Source: Paenibacillus sp. BSR1-1 (GTDB taxonomy: Bacteria; Bacillota; Bacilli; Bacillales; Cytobacillaceae). Taken from it: a stretch of 64,000 nt of DNA. Below are positions 40,427 through 49,940 of this stretch, piece after piece (the stretch's first letter is position 1; each line of letters begins with the position of its first letter). The translations under genes were made by a program, and so were the position numbers. The stretch lies in NCBI RefSeq assembly GCF_030403775.1, contig NZ_JAQMWQ010000024.1, positions 28,671 to 92,670 of the forward strand, given 5' to 3'. The notes beneath the pieces are model-generated. The model had not been told where the DNA came from and did no database searches. It saw nothing but the letters and a program-made list of their open reading frames with translations.

Positions 40427-41920
40427 ATGGCCGAGGTAAAAAATCGAGTGATAAACCTAAAAATGTACATTGATGGTGAATGGAAAGACGCAGAAAATCG
40501 AGAAACACGCCCAGTTATTAATCCTGCAAATGGCGAGGTAATTTCATATGCCCCAGAAGGAACAATTGCCGATGCGCGCGCGGCCATTTACGCTGCCCGC
40601 CGAGCATTTGAGGAAGGTGTCTGGTCAGGTTTATCGGCACAGGAACGAGCCTATTATTTATTTAGAATCGCTGACAAAATTGATGAATATGCAGAGGAGC
40701 TTACACAACTGGAGACCATGGATAACGGCAAGCCCTTAAGAGAGGCAGGATTTGATGTGGGCGATGCCGCTGCCTGTTTCCGTTATTATGCTGGCCTGAT
40801 TACAAAGCCAGACGGTTATACGTATCATGTAGCCGACCCAATGCAGGCAATGGTAGTCCGTGAACCAGTGGGCGTGTGCGGTCTGATTGTTCCATGGAAT
40901 TATCCACTTTTAATGAGCATTTGGAAAATTGCCCCTGCTCTTGCTGCCGGCAATACCATTGTTTTCAAACCTTCAGAAGTGACTCCTGTGACTCCTAAAA
41001 AATTGTTCGAAATTTTTGAAGAGGTTGGTCTGCCAAATGGTGTAGCTAATATGGTGATGGGCGCCGGTCCAGTTGTTGGAAACGAAATTGCATCCCATCC
41101 GGAAGTGGATATGATTTCATTTACCGGCGGTACGAAAACAGGCAAACATATTATGAAAACAGCGGCCGACACAATGAAAAAGGTTTCGCTTGAGTTAGGC
41201 GGAAAATCCCCCAATATCATTTTTGCTGATGCTGATTTTGAAACCGCTGTCGATTATGCATTATTCGGAATTTATGCCGGTGCCGGTCAAGTGTGCTCGG
41301 CCGGATCCAGAATTCTGGTTGAAGAGAGTATTTACGAGCAATTTGTCGAACGGTTTGTTGATAGGGCTAAGAAAATTCAAGTGGGACCAGGGAACGATCC
41401 TTCCACAGAGATGGGCCCGCTGGTCAGCCAGGAGCATTTGGAGAAGGTTCTTCATTACATTGAGCTTGGAAAGCAGGAAGGTGCAAAGGTCGCTTGCGGC
41501 GGCAGCCGAATCGTTCGTGACGGCTTAGGAAATGGATATTTCGTTGAGCCCACCGTTTTTATAGATGTCAAGCAAGATATGCGAATCGTCCAGGAGGAAA
41601 TTTTCGGACCTGTAGTGGTAATCCAAAAGTTTAAGGATGAAAACGAAGCGGTAAAGCTTGCGAATAGTACGGTTTATGGGCTTGCCGGTGCAGTATTTAG
41701 CACGGATGGCGCGAAGGCGCTTAGGGTTATTAAAAAGCTTCGCGCCGGGATTACCTGGATCAATTCCTATCATCCTACTTATAACGAAGCGCCGTGGGGC
41801 GGCTATAAACAAAGCGGAATCGGCCGCAGTCTAGGAACATTTGGCCTTGAGGAATTCCAAGAGATTAAACAAATTAATATCAATTTGCAGGTTGAGCCAA
41901 TTGGCTGGTTTAGAAACTAA
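40427..41920 (+). CDS. patD: Aldehyde dehydrogenase, probably 4-aminobutyraldehyde
   Basis: A 497-aa NAD-dependent aldehyde dehydrogenase. The catalytic Cys is in GAGQVCSAGSR, the general-base Glu in LELGGKSPN, and NAD binding is in FTGGTKTGKHIM. The C-terminal EPIGWF tail is typical of betaine/aminoaldehyde dehydrogenases. Because the next genes are a putrescine aminotransferase and GABA enzymes, 4-aminobutyraldehyde to GABA is the likely reaction. ATG 40427 is 8 nt from AAAGGAGG. First gene of the four-gene operon. Confidence 0.88.
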   Translation: MAEVKNRVINLKMYIDGEWKDAENRETRPVINPANGEVISYAPEGTIADARAAIYAARRAFEEGVWSGLSAQERAYYLFRIADKIDEYAEELTQLETMDNGKPLREAGFDVGDAAACFRYYAGLITKPDGYTYHVADPMQAMVVREPVGVCGLIVPWNYPLLMSIWKIAPALAAGNTIVFKPSEVTPVTPKKLFEIFEEVGLPNGVANMVMGAGPVVGNEIASHPEVDMISFTGGTKTGKHIMKTAADTMKKVSLELGGKSPNIIFADADFETAVDYALFGIYAGAGQVCSAGSRILVEESIYEQFVERFVDRAKKIQVGPGNDPSTEMGPLVSQEHLEKVLHYIELGKQEGAKVACGGSRIVRDGLGNGYFVEPTVFIDVKQDMRIVQEEIFGPVVVIQKFKDENEAVKLANSTVYGLAGAVFSTDGAKALRVIKKLRAGITWINSYHPTYNEAPWGGYKQSGIGRSLGTFGLEEFQEIKQININLQVEPIGWFRN

Positions 41921-41941
41921 TACATGATGAGGAGCGATAAT

Positions 41942-43315
41942 ATGAGTATCGATTTTAAACAAGAAACGAAGAGCGGGCAGAAGCAAAATGTGACTGATTA
42001 TATTAACAAGGTTTTAAGTTTAATAGAAAAAGAACAAATCAATCAGGAAGAGGCTGCTTGGATTACAAAGGAAACTGTCGATGGCTTCCGTGAGCACGTA
42101 AACCCTGGTTTCCTGGAATACCGCAAAACTGTTACGGAAGGCGGTCAATTCGCAGCTGTTGAATGGTCCGATAACGGCGCCTGCTTTAAGGATGTAAATG
42201 GTAAGGAATATGTTGACTGTCTTGGCGGCTTCGGAATTTACAATGTTGGCCACCGCCATCCAAAGGTGGTTAAAGCTGTAACCGATCAGCTAAAGCGCCA
42301 GGCCCTTCATAGCCAAGACCTGCTTGACCCGCTTCGCGCCATGCTGGCAAAAATTTTAGCAGATATCACCCCTGGGGATCTGAAATATGCCTTTTTTACC
42401 AACAGTGGTACCGAAAGTGTGGAGGCTGCACTAAAGCTTGCAAAAATGTACAGCGAGCGGACCACCTTTATTTCGACGACTCGTGCTTTCCATGGAAAAA
42501 GCCTGGGTTCGTTGTCCGGTACAGCAAAAGGAATGTTCCGAAAGCCATTCCTGCCATTAATTCCAGGCTTCCGTCATGTGCCGTTCGGGGATATCGACAT
42601 GATGAGAAAAACGTTTGAAGTGTGCGCTTCGGTAGGAGAAGACGTTGCTGCGGTTATTTTAGAACCAATTCAAGGCGAGGGCGGTATTATTCTGCCGCCA
42701 GAAAACTACTTAAAACAAGTTCGTGAGCTCTGTGACCAATACGGTTCTCTGCTAATTTTTGACGAAGTGCAGACAGGAATGGGCCGTACCGGGAAAATGT
42801 TTGCAGCTGAATTGTATAATGTTGTTCCGGATATTATCTGTTTGGCCAAAGCCTTTGGCGGTGGCGTCATGCCGGCAGGTGCGATTGTGGCAAAAGAAGA
42901 AGTGTTTAAAAGCTGGTTCCCAAATCCGTTCATGCACACAACAACCTTTGGAGGCAATCCATTAGCATGTGCGGCAGCGATTGCAACAATCGGTATTTTA
43001 ATAGAAGAAAACCTGCCTGAAAGAGCAGGGGTAGTCGGTGAATACTTCCTTAATCAGCTGAAAGAAGCAGCAAAAGGACATGAAGACAAGGTTCAGGAAA
43101 TCCGCGGCCAGGGCTTAATGATTGGGATTGAATTCCATAAAGATGAAATCGGCTATGAGGTTTCAAAAGGAATGTTTGACCGCGGCATCCTAGTGGCGGG
43201 AACCCTTATCAATTCCAAGACCATCCGTATTGAACCGGCTTTGACAATTAGCTATGAAGAGGTTGATAAAGTTGTCAGCACCTTCAAAGAGGTTTTAGCA
43301 CAGGTCAAAGCGTAA
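41942..43315 (+). CDS. patA: Putrescine aminotransferase
   Basis: A 457-aa class III PLP aminotransferase closely resembling E. coli PatA/YgjG in length and in its N-terminal extension (about 60 residues before the core). The PLP lysine is in ICLAKAFGGGVMPAG, the cofactor Asp is in LIFDEVQTGMGRTG, and FTNSGTESVEAALKLAK is conserved. It transfers the amino group of putrescine to 2-oxoglutarate or pyruvate, giving 4-aminobutanal. ATG 41942 follows GAGGAG; ATG 41924 has no good site. Confidence 0.92.
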   Translation: MSIDFKQETKSGQKQNVTDYINKVLSLIEKEQINQEEAAWITKETVDGFREHVNPGFLEYRKTVTEGGQFAAVEWSDNGACFKDVNGKEYVDCLGGFGIYNVGHRHPKVVKAVTDQLKRQALHSQDLLDPLRAMLAKILADITPGDLKYAFFTNSGTESVEAALKLAKMYSERTTFISTTRAFHGKSLGSLSGTAKGMFRKPFLPLIPGFRHVPFGDIDMMRKTFEVCASVGEDVAAVILEPIQGEGGIILPPENYLKQVRELCDQYGSLLIFDEVQTGMGRTGKMFAAELYNVVPDIICLAKAFGGGVMPAGAIVAKEEVFKSWFPNPFMHTTTFGGNPLACAAAIATIGILIEENLPERAGVVGEYFLNQLKEAAKGHEDKVQEIRGQGLMIGIEFHKDEIGYEVSKGMFDRGILVAGTLINSKTIRIEPALTISYEEVDKVVSTFKEVLAQVKA

Positions 43316-43361
43316 CAAATGAACTTTAAAGGTAGGGATAGGTAAAAGGGGGAGCACGAAA

Positions 43362-44747
43362 TTGGAAAAGAAATACGTCAAGCTCCAAACAGAGATACCA
43401 GGACCGAAATCGAAGGAAATCTTGGAGCGAAGAAACAAATTTGTCCCAAAAGGAATCAGTAATAACTGTCATTCCTTTGTTAAAAAAGCACAAGGAGCCG
43501 TAGTCGAAGATGTGGACGGTAATCGCTATATTGATTTTGCTGGTGCTATTGGAACGTTAAACGTGGGACATTCTCACCCAAGAGTGGTGAGGGCTTTGCA
43601 GGAACAGGCAAGCCAATATGTCCATACTGGCTTTAATGTCATGATGTATGAATCATATATCAATCTAGCCGAAAGACTTTGCGGGCTTGCACCAGGCGAT
43701 TTTGACAAGCAGGCTGCCTTCTTTAACAGCGGTGCTGAAGCGGTTGAAAATGCCGTGAAGATTGCGCGAAGATATACGAAGCGTCAGGGGATTGTTTCTT
43801 TTACAAGGGGCTTCCATGGCAGAACCTTAATGACGATGACGATGACAAGCAAGGTGAAGCCTTACAAGTTCGGTTTTGGCCCCTTTGCCCCAGAGGTCTA
43901 TAAGGCGCCATATCCATATGTATATCGACGCCCTGATGGAATGAGCGAAGAGCAGTATACGCAGATGATTATGGAGCAATTTGAACAGTTCCTTCTCGCT
44001 GAAGTTGCGCCGGAGACAATTGCGGCAGTCGTAATGGAGCCTGTTCAAGGGGAGGGCGGATTCATCGTGCCTGATGCGGCTTTTGTAAAGAGAGTCAGAG
44101 AGATTTGTACTCAATATGGCATTTTATTTATAGCCGATGAAATTCAAACAGGATTCGCCCGGACTGGAAAATATTTTGCAATCGATCATTTTGATGTTGT
44201 TCCAGATTTAATTACCATCTCCAAATCAATGGGGGCTGGTGTTCCGATCAGCGGCGTGATTGGCCGCGCTGAAATAATGGATGCTGTAGAGGCAGGGGAA
44301 ATCGGCGGAACTTATTCCGGCAGTCCTCTTGGCTGCAGGGCTGCGCTGACAGTTTTGGACATTATTGATAGTGAAAACCTCAATGATCGGGCAGATAAGC
44401 TGGGAGCCCGAGTGATTGAAAAGATGGACCTTCTTGGAGCCCGTTTTAACTGTATTGGAGATGTCCGCGGTTTGGGAGCGATGTGTGCGATGGAAATTGT
44501 TAAGGATCGACAGTCTAAAACTCCTGATAAAGAGGCTGTAGGCAAAATAGTTAAAGCGGCCGGAGAGCGTGGCTTGATGTTACTTAGCGCAGGATTGTAT
44601 GGAAACGTCATCCGTATTCTTATGCCATTAACGATTACAGATGACCAGCTTGAAGAAGGCTTACAAATACTTGAGGAAGCGATGGAATCAGTTTATCTGA
44701 AGGATCCTGTCTTATCGGTTGGGGGGAAAGGAAATGGACACGCTTAA
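43362..44747 (+). CDS. gabT: 4-aminobutyrate aminotransferase
   Basis: A 461-aa class III PLP aminotransferase. The PLP lysine is in LITISKSMGAGVPIS, with Asp in FIADEIQTGFARTGKYF and the FNSGAEAVENAVKIAR motif. It converts GABA and 2-oxoglutarate to succinate semialdehyde and glutamate. Start is TTG 43362, 8 nt after AAGGGGGAG. It overlaps the following dehydrogenase gene by 14 bp. Confidence 0.92.
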   Translation: MEKKYVKLQTEIPGPKSKEILERRNKFVPKGISNNCHSFVKKAQGAVVEDVDGNRYIDFAGAIGTLNVGHSHPRVVRALQEQASQYVHTGFNVMMYESYINLAERLCGLAPGDFDKQAAFFNSGAEAVENAVKIARRYTKRQGIVSFTRGFHGRTLMTMTMTSKVKPYKFGFGPFAPEVYKAPYPYVYRRPDGMSEEQYTQMIMEQFEQFLLAEVAPETIAAVVMEPVQGEGGFIVPDAAFVKRVREICTQYGILFIADEIQTGFARTGKYFAIDHFDVVPDLITISKSMGAGVPISGVIGRAEIMDAVEAGEIGGTYSGSPLGCRAALTVLDIIDSENLNDRADKLGARVIEKMDLLGARFNCIGDVRGLGAMCAMEIVKDRQSKTPDKEAVGKIVKAAGERGLMLLSAGLYGNVIRILMPLTITDDQLEEGLQILEEAMESVYLKDPVLSVGGKGNGHA

Positions 44748-46191
44748 GCAAAAATATCAAATCTATCCAATGTATTTAAATGGAGATTGGATTGGCAGTG
44801 ATTATGAGGTTTTTACAGAAATCATTAACCCAGCTACAAAGGAAGTAGTAGGGGCTGTACCGACTGGTGGTGCCTATGAAGCCAAACAGGCCGTTGATGC
44901 TGCCCATAAAGCCTTTAAGCCTTGGTCGAAAAAAACAGCCGATGAACGCTATCAGCTGTTAATGAAATGGTTCTATTTAATAGAAAAACATAAAGATGAG
45001 ATTGCTAGAATCATGACAATTGAACAAGGAAAGCCCTTGAAGGAAGCTCTTGGTGAGGTCCAGTATGCCAACGGGTTTATCTCCTGGTATGCAGAAGAGG
45101 GAAAACGGATTTATGGAGAAACCATTCCGGCATCCCATCCGAATAAACGGATTCTTGTCAGAAAAGAGCCTGTGGGTGTCGTAGCAGCGATTACTCCATG
45201 GAATTTCCCTGCTGCGATGATTACCAGAAAAGTAGGGCCGGCGCTTGCAGCTGGTTGTACAGTCGTCGTAAAGCCGGCCACTCAAACACCTCTTACTGCT
45301 CTCAAAATGGCGGAGCTTGCTCATGAGGCTGGCATCCCTAATGGTGTCATTAATGTCATTACCGGCAGATCCTCAGAAATCGGGGATGTGTGGTTAAAGG
45401 ACCCGCGTGTTACGAAGATAACCTTTACGGGCTCAACTGAAGTAGGAAAAATGTTAATGCGTGGCGCGGCTGAAAATGTTAAAAAAGTGTCACTTGAGCT
45501 TGGCGGAAATGCCCCGTTTATTGTCATGGATGATGCGAATCTGGAAAAGGCGGCAGTCGGCCTTGTGCAATCGAAATTCCGCAATGCCGGACAGACATGT
45601 ATTTGTACGAACCGGGTTTATGTCCATGAGGGCGTAGCTGATAAATTTATTAAGCTTTTTCAGGCGGAACTAGAGAAGCTTAAAGTCGGCAACGGACTTC
45701 AAGAGGGAACGGATATCGGCCCATTAATTGATAAAGCTGCTTATAAGAAAGTAGAAAGTTTGGTAAGTGATGCGCTTAAAAAGGGTGGAAAAGTCACCTA
45801 CAGCGGGCTAAAACCTGCTAAAGACACCGGCTATTTCTATGCCCCGACAATATTAACCGATATAAATGACGAGATGGAATGCATGAAGGAAGAGATTTTT
45901 GGTCCGCTGGCACCAATTTCTACTTTCAAAACAGAAGAGGAAGTTATTGAAAGGGCTAACAGCTCTTGTTACGGATTAGCTGCCTATGTATACACCGAAA
46001 ATTTAAGCCGTTCTTTTAGAATAACGGAGCAGCTAGAGTATGGAATCATCGGGCTAAATGATGCCCTGCCTTCTGCCGTTCAGGTTCCATTCGGAGGCTA
46101 TAAAGAAAGCGGTCTGGGCCGTGAAGGCGGACATTTTGGAATTGAAGAGTTTTTAGAAGTAAAATATATTTCAATCGGTTTAGATATTTAA
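44734..46191 (+). CDS. gabD: Succinate-semialdehyde dehydrogenase
   Basis: A 485-aa aldehyde dehydrogenase of the GabD group. The catalytic Cys is in NAGQTCICTNRVYV, the Glu in LELGGNAPFIVM, and NAD(P) binding in FTGSTEVGKMLM. The second Cys two residues after the first is typical of SSADH. It completes GABA breakdown to succinate. ATG 44734 lies 7 nt after GGGGGG. Last gene of the operon, followed by a strong terminator. Confidence 0.93.
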   Translation: MDTLKQKYQIYPMYLNGDWIGSDYEVFTEIINPATKEVVGAVPTGGAYEAKQAVDAAHKAFKPWSKKTADERYQLLMKWFYLIEKHKDEIARIMTIEQGKPLKEALGEVQYANGFISWYAEEGKRIYGETIPASHPNKRILVRKEPVGVVAAITPWNFPAAMITRKVGPALAAGCTVVVKPATQTPLTALKMAELAHEAGIPNGVINVITGRSSEIGDVWLKDPRVTKITFTGSTEVGKMLMRGAAENVKKVSLELGGNAPFIVMDDANLEKAAVGLVQSKFRNAGQTCICTNRVYVHEGVADKFIKLFQAELEKLKVGNGLQEGTDIGPLIDKAAYKKVESLVSDALKKGGKVTYSGLKPAKDTGYFYAPTILTDINDEMECMKEEIFGPLAPISTFKTEEEVIERANSSCYGLAAYVYTENLSRSFRITEQLEYGIIGLNDALPSAVQVPFGGYKESGLGREGGHFGIEEFLEVKYISIGLDI

Positions 46192-46242
46192 TTAAAAGGT
46201 CAAAGTCTCCATAATGGAATTGATAAAAATACAACTAAAAGA

Positions 46243-46285
46243 AAACAAGCCGTGCCAGCTAAATTATAATCTGCACGGCTTGTTT
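46243..46285. terminator. Terminator after gabD
   Basis: AAACAAGCCGTGC (46243-46255) pairs perfectly with GCACGGCTTGTTT (46273-46285). Confidence 0.85.
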
Positions 46286-46317
46286 ATTTATGTTTATCTA
46301 ATACTACTAAGGTTCTA

Positions 46318-46761
46318 TCATCTCGTTACTTTTTGCAGATTTCCGATTAATTGATTCATTTTAAAAAGTAAGTCCATATATTCACCTTTACCAAGGCCGA
46401 AATGGGGAATGCACTTTTCAGGCAGTTCAAGTGCATCATCTCTAAGTTTAATGCCTTTTTCAGTCAGCTCTACAAATACTTTGCGCTCATCATCACTTGC
46501 CCGGACGCGGCTTAACAAGTCCATCGCTTCCATTCGTTTTAGCATTGGTGTCAAAGTGCCGCTGTCCAAATAAAGGAGTTCGCCAATATCCTTGACGGTC
46601 AGCCGCTCATGCTCCCATAAAACCGTTAAAGTTAAAAATTGCGGGTAGGTTAGTTCAAGCTTATCTAATATTGGCCGGTATAATCGGGTTATTTCTCTAG
46701 AACAAGCGTATATCGCAAAACATAACTGATTATCAAGTTTTAAAAAATCTTCAGAGTTCAA
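46318..46761 (-). CDS. ohrR: OhrR-type organic peroxide sensor (MarR family)
   Basis: A 147-aa MarR-family repressor. LKLDNQLCFAIYACSREI carries the reactive Cys15 typical of one-Cys OhrR proteins. The winged helix contains VKDIGELLYLDSGTLTPMLKRME, also characteristic. It would be inactivated by organic hydroperoxides. The usual partner ohr (osmC-like peroxidase) is not adjacent. ATG/ORF start has GGAGG upstream; an AATTG-N4-CAATT inverted repeat lies 26 bp ahead of the gene. Confidence 0.9.
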   Translation of the reverse strand: MNSEDFLKLDNQLCFAIYACSREITRLYRPILDKLELTYPQFLTLTVLWEHERLTVKDIGELLYLDSGTLTPMLKRMEAMDLLSRVRASDDERKVFVELTEKGIKLRDDALELPEKCIPHFGLGKGEYMDLLFKMNQLIGNLQKVTR

Positions 46762-46786
46762 AAGTCAAATGCCTCCTGATCTATTT

Positions 46787-46800
46787 AATTGCACACAATT
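46787..46800. promoter_or_regulatory. Candidate OhrR operator
   Basis: AATTGCACACAATT contains AATTG and CAATT as an inverted repeat with 4 bp between, related to the TACAATT-type OhrR boxes of Bacillus. It lies upstream of ohrR. Confidence 0.4.
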
Positions 46801-46934
46801 TAATTTACATAAAGTTATTTGGAAAGTCAATCCTTTAATTAATATCAGCATAATTGGAAAAATTACTTTATCTTATTTCGTTCACTGTGTTACGATAGCG
46901 TATAAAAGCATACTTGGAAATGAGGGTGGAGAAG

Positions 46935-48062
46935 TTGATTAAAACCATTTTATTTGACGTAGATGGTGTACTTTTGAGTGAGGAGCATTATTTTGATGCT
47001 TCGGCTTTAACCGTTTGGGAGATGTTAATAAGCTGTAATTACTTAGCCTTGTCACCTGAAAAATTTAAAACGGATTATAATGAACTCGAGGTTAAGGAAA
47101 TAAGAGAGCGTGTGTTTGATCACGACAACGTCCTTAAATTTATGAAATCACGCGGCTTAAACTCTAACTGGGACATGATCTACTTAGCATTCAGCTATCA
47201 ACTAATCCACTTATTGTCGCAAATTAAGGACACAGAATACGAAAAAATCAGCCAATGGTGTCAGGCACCAATCAACCGGGAAACACTGTTAGAGATCGGC
47301 AGGGTGCTCAATAATTATAATACTGAACTGGATTTTAATTTGTTTGTTGAGGATTTTGAACGGTCCAATGCGACGAAGCAGGAGCTTATGGAATATTTAA
47401 ATGTGGTTGCTGGCGAAAAGCTTGGAGTGGAAACATCTATTTTTAAGGGGAAGGATGAGCTATGGTCTATTTGTGAGCATGTTTCCCAGGAATGGTATGT
47501 AGGTGACGAAAATGTTCTAGAATCTACAGGCAGGCCGTCCGTGCAAACAGGTAAAAAAGGTTACTTGGCAAATGAATCCACATTAGCCCCTCAAGAAGAA
47601 ATTGCTGAACTTTTCGGATTCCTGCGCGCAAATGGTTATGAAATCGGCATTGGCACAGGAAGGCCTGAACTTGAAACCATCCAGCCTTTCCAGCATCTAA
47701 ACTGGCTGCAGCAATTTGAGAGGAATAGAATAGTTACAGAAGACGATGTCCTAAAAGCGGAAAAACAGCTTATAGAGCGGAAAGCCTTATCAAAGCCGCA
47801 TCCGTATACATATATTTATGGTCTCCATCGTAAAGGGTTATCAGTTGAAGAATGTTTAAGCCTTCCATTACCAATGGAAAATGGAGAAACGGTTCTAATT
47901 GTGGGAGATTCATTAGCTGACCTTCTGGCTGCCAAACAAATGGGCTGCAAAATTGCCGCGGTTTTAACCGGATTATCTGGAAAAGATGCAAGAAGTGAGT
48001 TTGAGAAGCATAAGGCGGATTATATTTTGGATTCCGTACTTGATTTGAGAAGTATTTTATAA
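46935..48062 (+). CDS. HAD-superfamily hydrolase with a large cap
   Basis: A 375-aa phosphatase-like protein. Motif I is FDVDGVLL near the N-terminus, motif II Thr is in GIGTGRPE (about 245), the motif III Lys is in SKPHPYTY and motif IV is VGDSLADLLAAK. About 220 residues between motifs I and II form an unusually large cap of unknown specificity. The start is placed at TTG 46935 (MIKTILFDVDG) after GGTGGAG; the frame is open 21 bp further upstream. Single gene. Confidence 0.83.
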   Translation: MIKTILFDVDGVLLSEEHYFDASALTVWEMLISCNYLALSPEKFKTDYNELEVKEIRERVFDHDNVLKFMKSRGLNSNWDMIYLAFSYQLIHLLSQIKDTEYEKISQWCQAPINRETLLEIGRVLNNYNTELDFNLFVEDFERSNATKQELMEYLNVVAGEKLGVETSIFKGKDELWSICEHVSQEWYVGDENVLESTGRPSVQTGKKGYLANESTLAPQEEIAELFGFLRANGYEIGIGTGRPELETIQPFQHLNWLQQFERNRIVTEDDVLKAEKQLIERKALSKPHPYTYIYGLHRKGLSVEECLSLPLPMENGETVLIVGDSLADLLAAKQMGCKIAAVLTGLSGKDARSEFEKHKADYILDSVLDLRSIL

Positions 48063-48104
48063 AAAACAACTCAATTTCATAGTTGTTATTTGCGGAAAAA
48101 TGCC

Positions 48105-48200
48105 TTTTATTTAACGAATTTATCTGTTTTATTTGCGAATCAGATTTTATCAGCGAATTTAGTGAGTTTATCAGCGAATCCAGCCGCTTTATCAGCGAAT
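48105..48200. repeat. Array of TTTATCAGCGAAT-type repeats
   Basis: Units TTTATTTAACGAAT, TTTATTTGCGAAT and three TTTATCAGCGAAT occur at about 21-22 bp intervals (starting near 48106, 48128, 48146, 48167 and 48188), becoming more alike to the right. It is between the HAD gene and the terminator. An open frame across it reads as low-complexity FISE repeats and has no ribosome binding site. Confidence 0.8.
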
Positions 48201-48221
48201 TAAAAAATCCAATCAACAACA

Positions 48222-48257
48222 AAAGAGGGATTGCACTCACCAGTGCAATCCCTCTTT
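48222..48257. terminator. Bidirectional terminator between HAD gene and serA
   Basis: AAAGAGGGATTGCACT (48222-48237) pairs perfectly with AGTGCAATCCCTCTTT (48242-48257) around a 4-base loop. Confidence 0.9.
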
Positions 48258-48260
48258 CTA

Positions 48261-49904
48261 TTAAATACTTTTCACCTTTTCCTGTTCAATCCTGCCAGGT
48301 TCAAATGAATCTACATTCGTCAACTCAAGTAATTGTGCTTCCTCGAGTCCATCAATTTGCGTTAATTCACCATGAACATTCGCCTTTAAAGCTTTATCCA
48401 GGGTTAATACCATGATTGCTTCTCCGCCGACAGTCGTTCTGCCAACCTGCATCGTACCAATATTAATTTGGTAATCCCCTAATAGTGAACCAACCTTGCC
48501 AATCATGCCCGGTACGTCGCGGTGCTTGATATAAAGCAGATATTTTTCTGGCTTCACATCAATCCGGTATTCATTAATTTTTAAGATCCGGGCACCATAA
48601 CCGTTTAACACGGTTGCGCCAATTTTAGCGGTTTCAAATCCATTAGAAACAGCTAGTTCCATGAAATTGGCAAACCCTTTATTCGTAGCATTTTTCTGCA
48701 CATTATAAGAAACTCCCTGCTCTTTTAATAAATGAAGAGCATTGATTAGATTAACAGAATCACTTAAATGATAGGATAGCACACCCTTTAACAAGGTCCT
48801 GGTCAATAGTTCCGTATCTTCATCAATTAAATCACCGTAATAATTTATCTCGATTTTAGCAGGTGCCTGCTTTTTCAATAGCTGAATAACTAACTGGCCC
48901 ATTTGATCGCCAAGTAGTAAATATGGCTGCAGCTTTGCCTGTGTTTCACCTGACATTTGCGGCATATTAACGGCATTTTTAATCGATTGAGTTTCAAAAA
49001 TCTCAATAATTTCGGCGCTAACTTCTTCGGCAACTTTTTCCTGTGCCTCAACAGTAGATGCTCCCAGATGCGGTGTGACAATGATATTTGGATTTTGCAG
49101 CAGTTCTGGGTCTGCTACTGGTTCTTTTTCAAATACATCGAGTGCTGCTCCAGCAACATGTCCTGCCACAATCGCCCGAACCAAGGCTTTTTCGTCAATA
49201 ATACCGCCGCGGGCACAGTTGACAAAACGGACGCCTTTTTTCGTTTTTCGTAAATAGTCATCATTAATAATTCCACGTGTATCATTGGTCAGCGGTGTAT
49301 GAATGGTTATAAAATCAGATTCCTGAGCAATTAAATCAAGGCTTGCTTTCGTGATGCCCAGTTTTTTCGCGCGGTCCTCCGTTAAATACGGGTCAAATCC
49401 TAAAATATTCATGCCAAAGGCTTTGGCACGCTTGGCCACCTCTGTCCCGATTTTACCCATGCCGATAACACCAAGGGTTTTTTTGTACAATTCCACCCCT
49501 TTAAAGGAGTTGCGGTCCCATTCGCCTCCCGCGGTTTTTTGATGGGCCTGTGGAATTTTTCGAGCTAATGACAACATCATCGCCAAAGTATGTTCCGTTG
49601 CAGCCATTGTATTTGCACCAGGCGCGTTAATGACGATAATCCCTTTACGAGTTGCTGCATTAACATCGATATTATCGACACCCACACCTGCTCTGGCAAT
49701 CACACGAAGCCGATCAGCTGCTTGAAGCAGTTCTTCCGTTACCTTTGTTTGACTTCGTACTATCAAAGCATCATAGTCACCAATAATCTTTTTTAATTCC
49801 TCCGTTGAAAGGGTCGGCTGCCTTTCCACAATAAAATGAGGATGTTCTATTAAACTCTTTAAACCCGTATTGCTGATTCCATCAGTAACTAGCACTTTAT
49901 ACAT
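48261..49904 (-). CDS. serA: D-3-phosphoglycerate dehydrogenase
   Basis: A 547-aa enzyme catalysing the first step of serine synthesis. Its NAD-binding fold has LGVIGMGKIGTEVAKRA, the catalytic Arg/Glu/His are in NCARGGIIDE, VFEKEPV and VTPHLGAST. The C-terminal region (about 330-547) holds the intervening domain and an ACT domain (IKHRDVPGMIGKVGSLLG) for serine feedback. ATG 49904 is preferred over upstream in-frame codons because AAAGGA lies 8 nt ahead. A T-box leader precedes it on the same strand. Confidence 0.95.
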   Translation of the reverse strand: MYKVLVTDGISNTGLKSLIEHPHFIVERQPTLSTEELKKIIGDYDALIVRSQTKVTEELLQAADRLRVIARAGVGVDNIDVNAATRKGIIVINAPGANTMAATEHTLAMMLSLARKIPQAHQKTAGGEWDRNSFKGVELYKKTLGVIGMGKIGTEVAKRAKAFGMNILGFDPYLTEDRAKKLGITKASLDLIAQESDFITIHTPLTNDTRGIINDDYLRKTKKGVRFVNCARGGIIDEKALVRAIVAGHVAGAALDVFEKEPVADPELLQNPNIIVTPHLGASTVEAQEKVAEEVSAEIIEIFETQSIKNAVNMPQMSGETQAKLQPYLLLGDQMGQLVIQLLKKQAPAKIEINYYGDLIDEDTELLTRTLLKGVLSYHLSDSVNLINALHLLKEQGVSYNVQKNATNKGFANFMELAVSNGFETAKIGATVLNGYGARILKINEYRIDVKPEKYLLYIKHRDVPGMIGKVGSLLGDYQINIGTMQVGRTTVGGEAIMVLTLDKALKANVHGELTQIDGLEEAQLLELTNVDSFEPGRIEQEKVKSI

Positions 49905-49940
49905 TGAAACCATCCTTTCAATTTCAAAATTAAATAAAAA

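Noticed and set aside
40427..41920. Betaine aldehyde dehydrogenase in glycine betaine synthesis
   Set aside because: The C-terminal motif fits, but the operon holds putrescine and GABA enzymes and no choline dehydrogenase, so aminobutyraldehyde is more likely.
48083..48415. 110-aa plus-strand open frame across the GCGAAT repeats
   Set aside because: No ribosome binding site; it translates a DNA repeat into FISE repeats and then runs through a terminator and antisense to serA.
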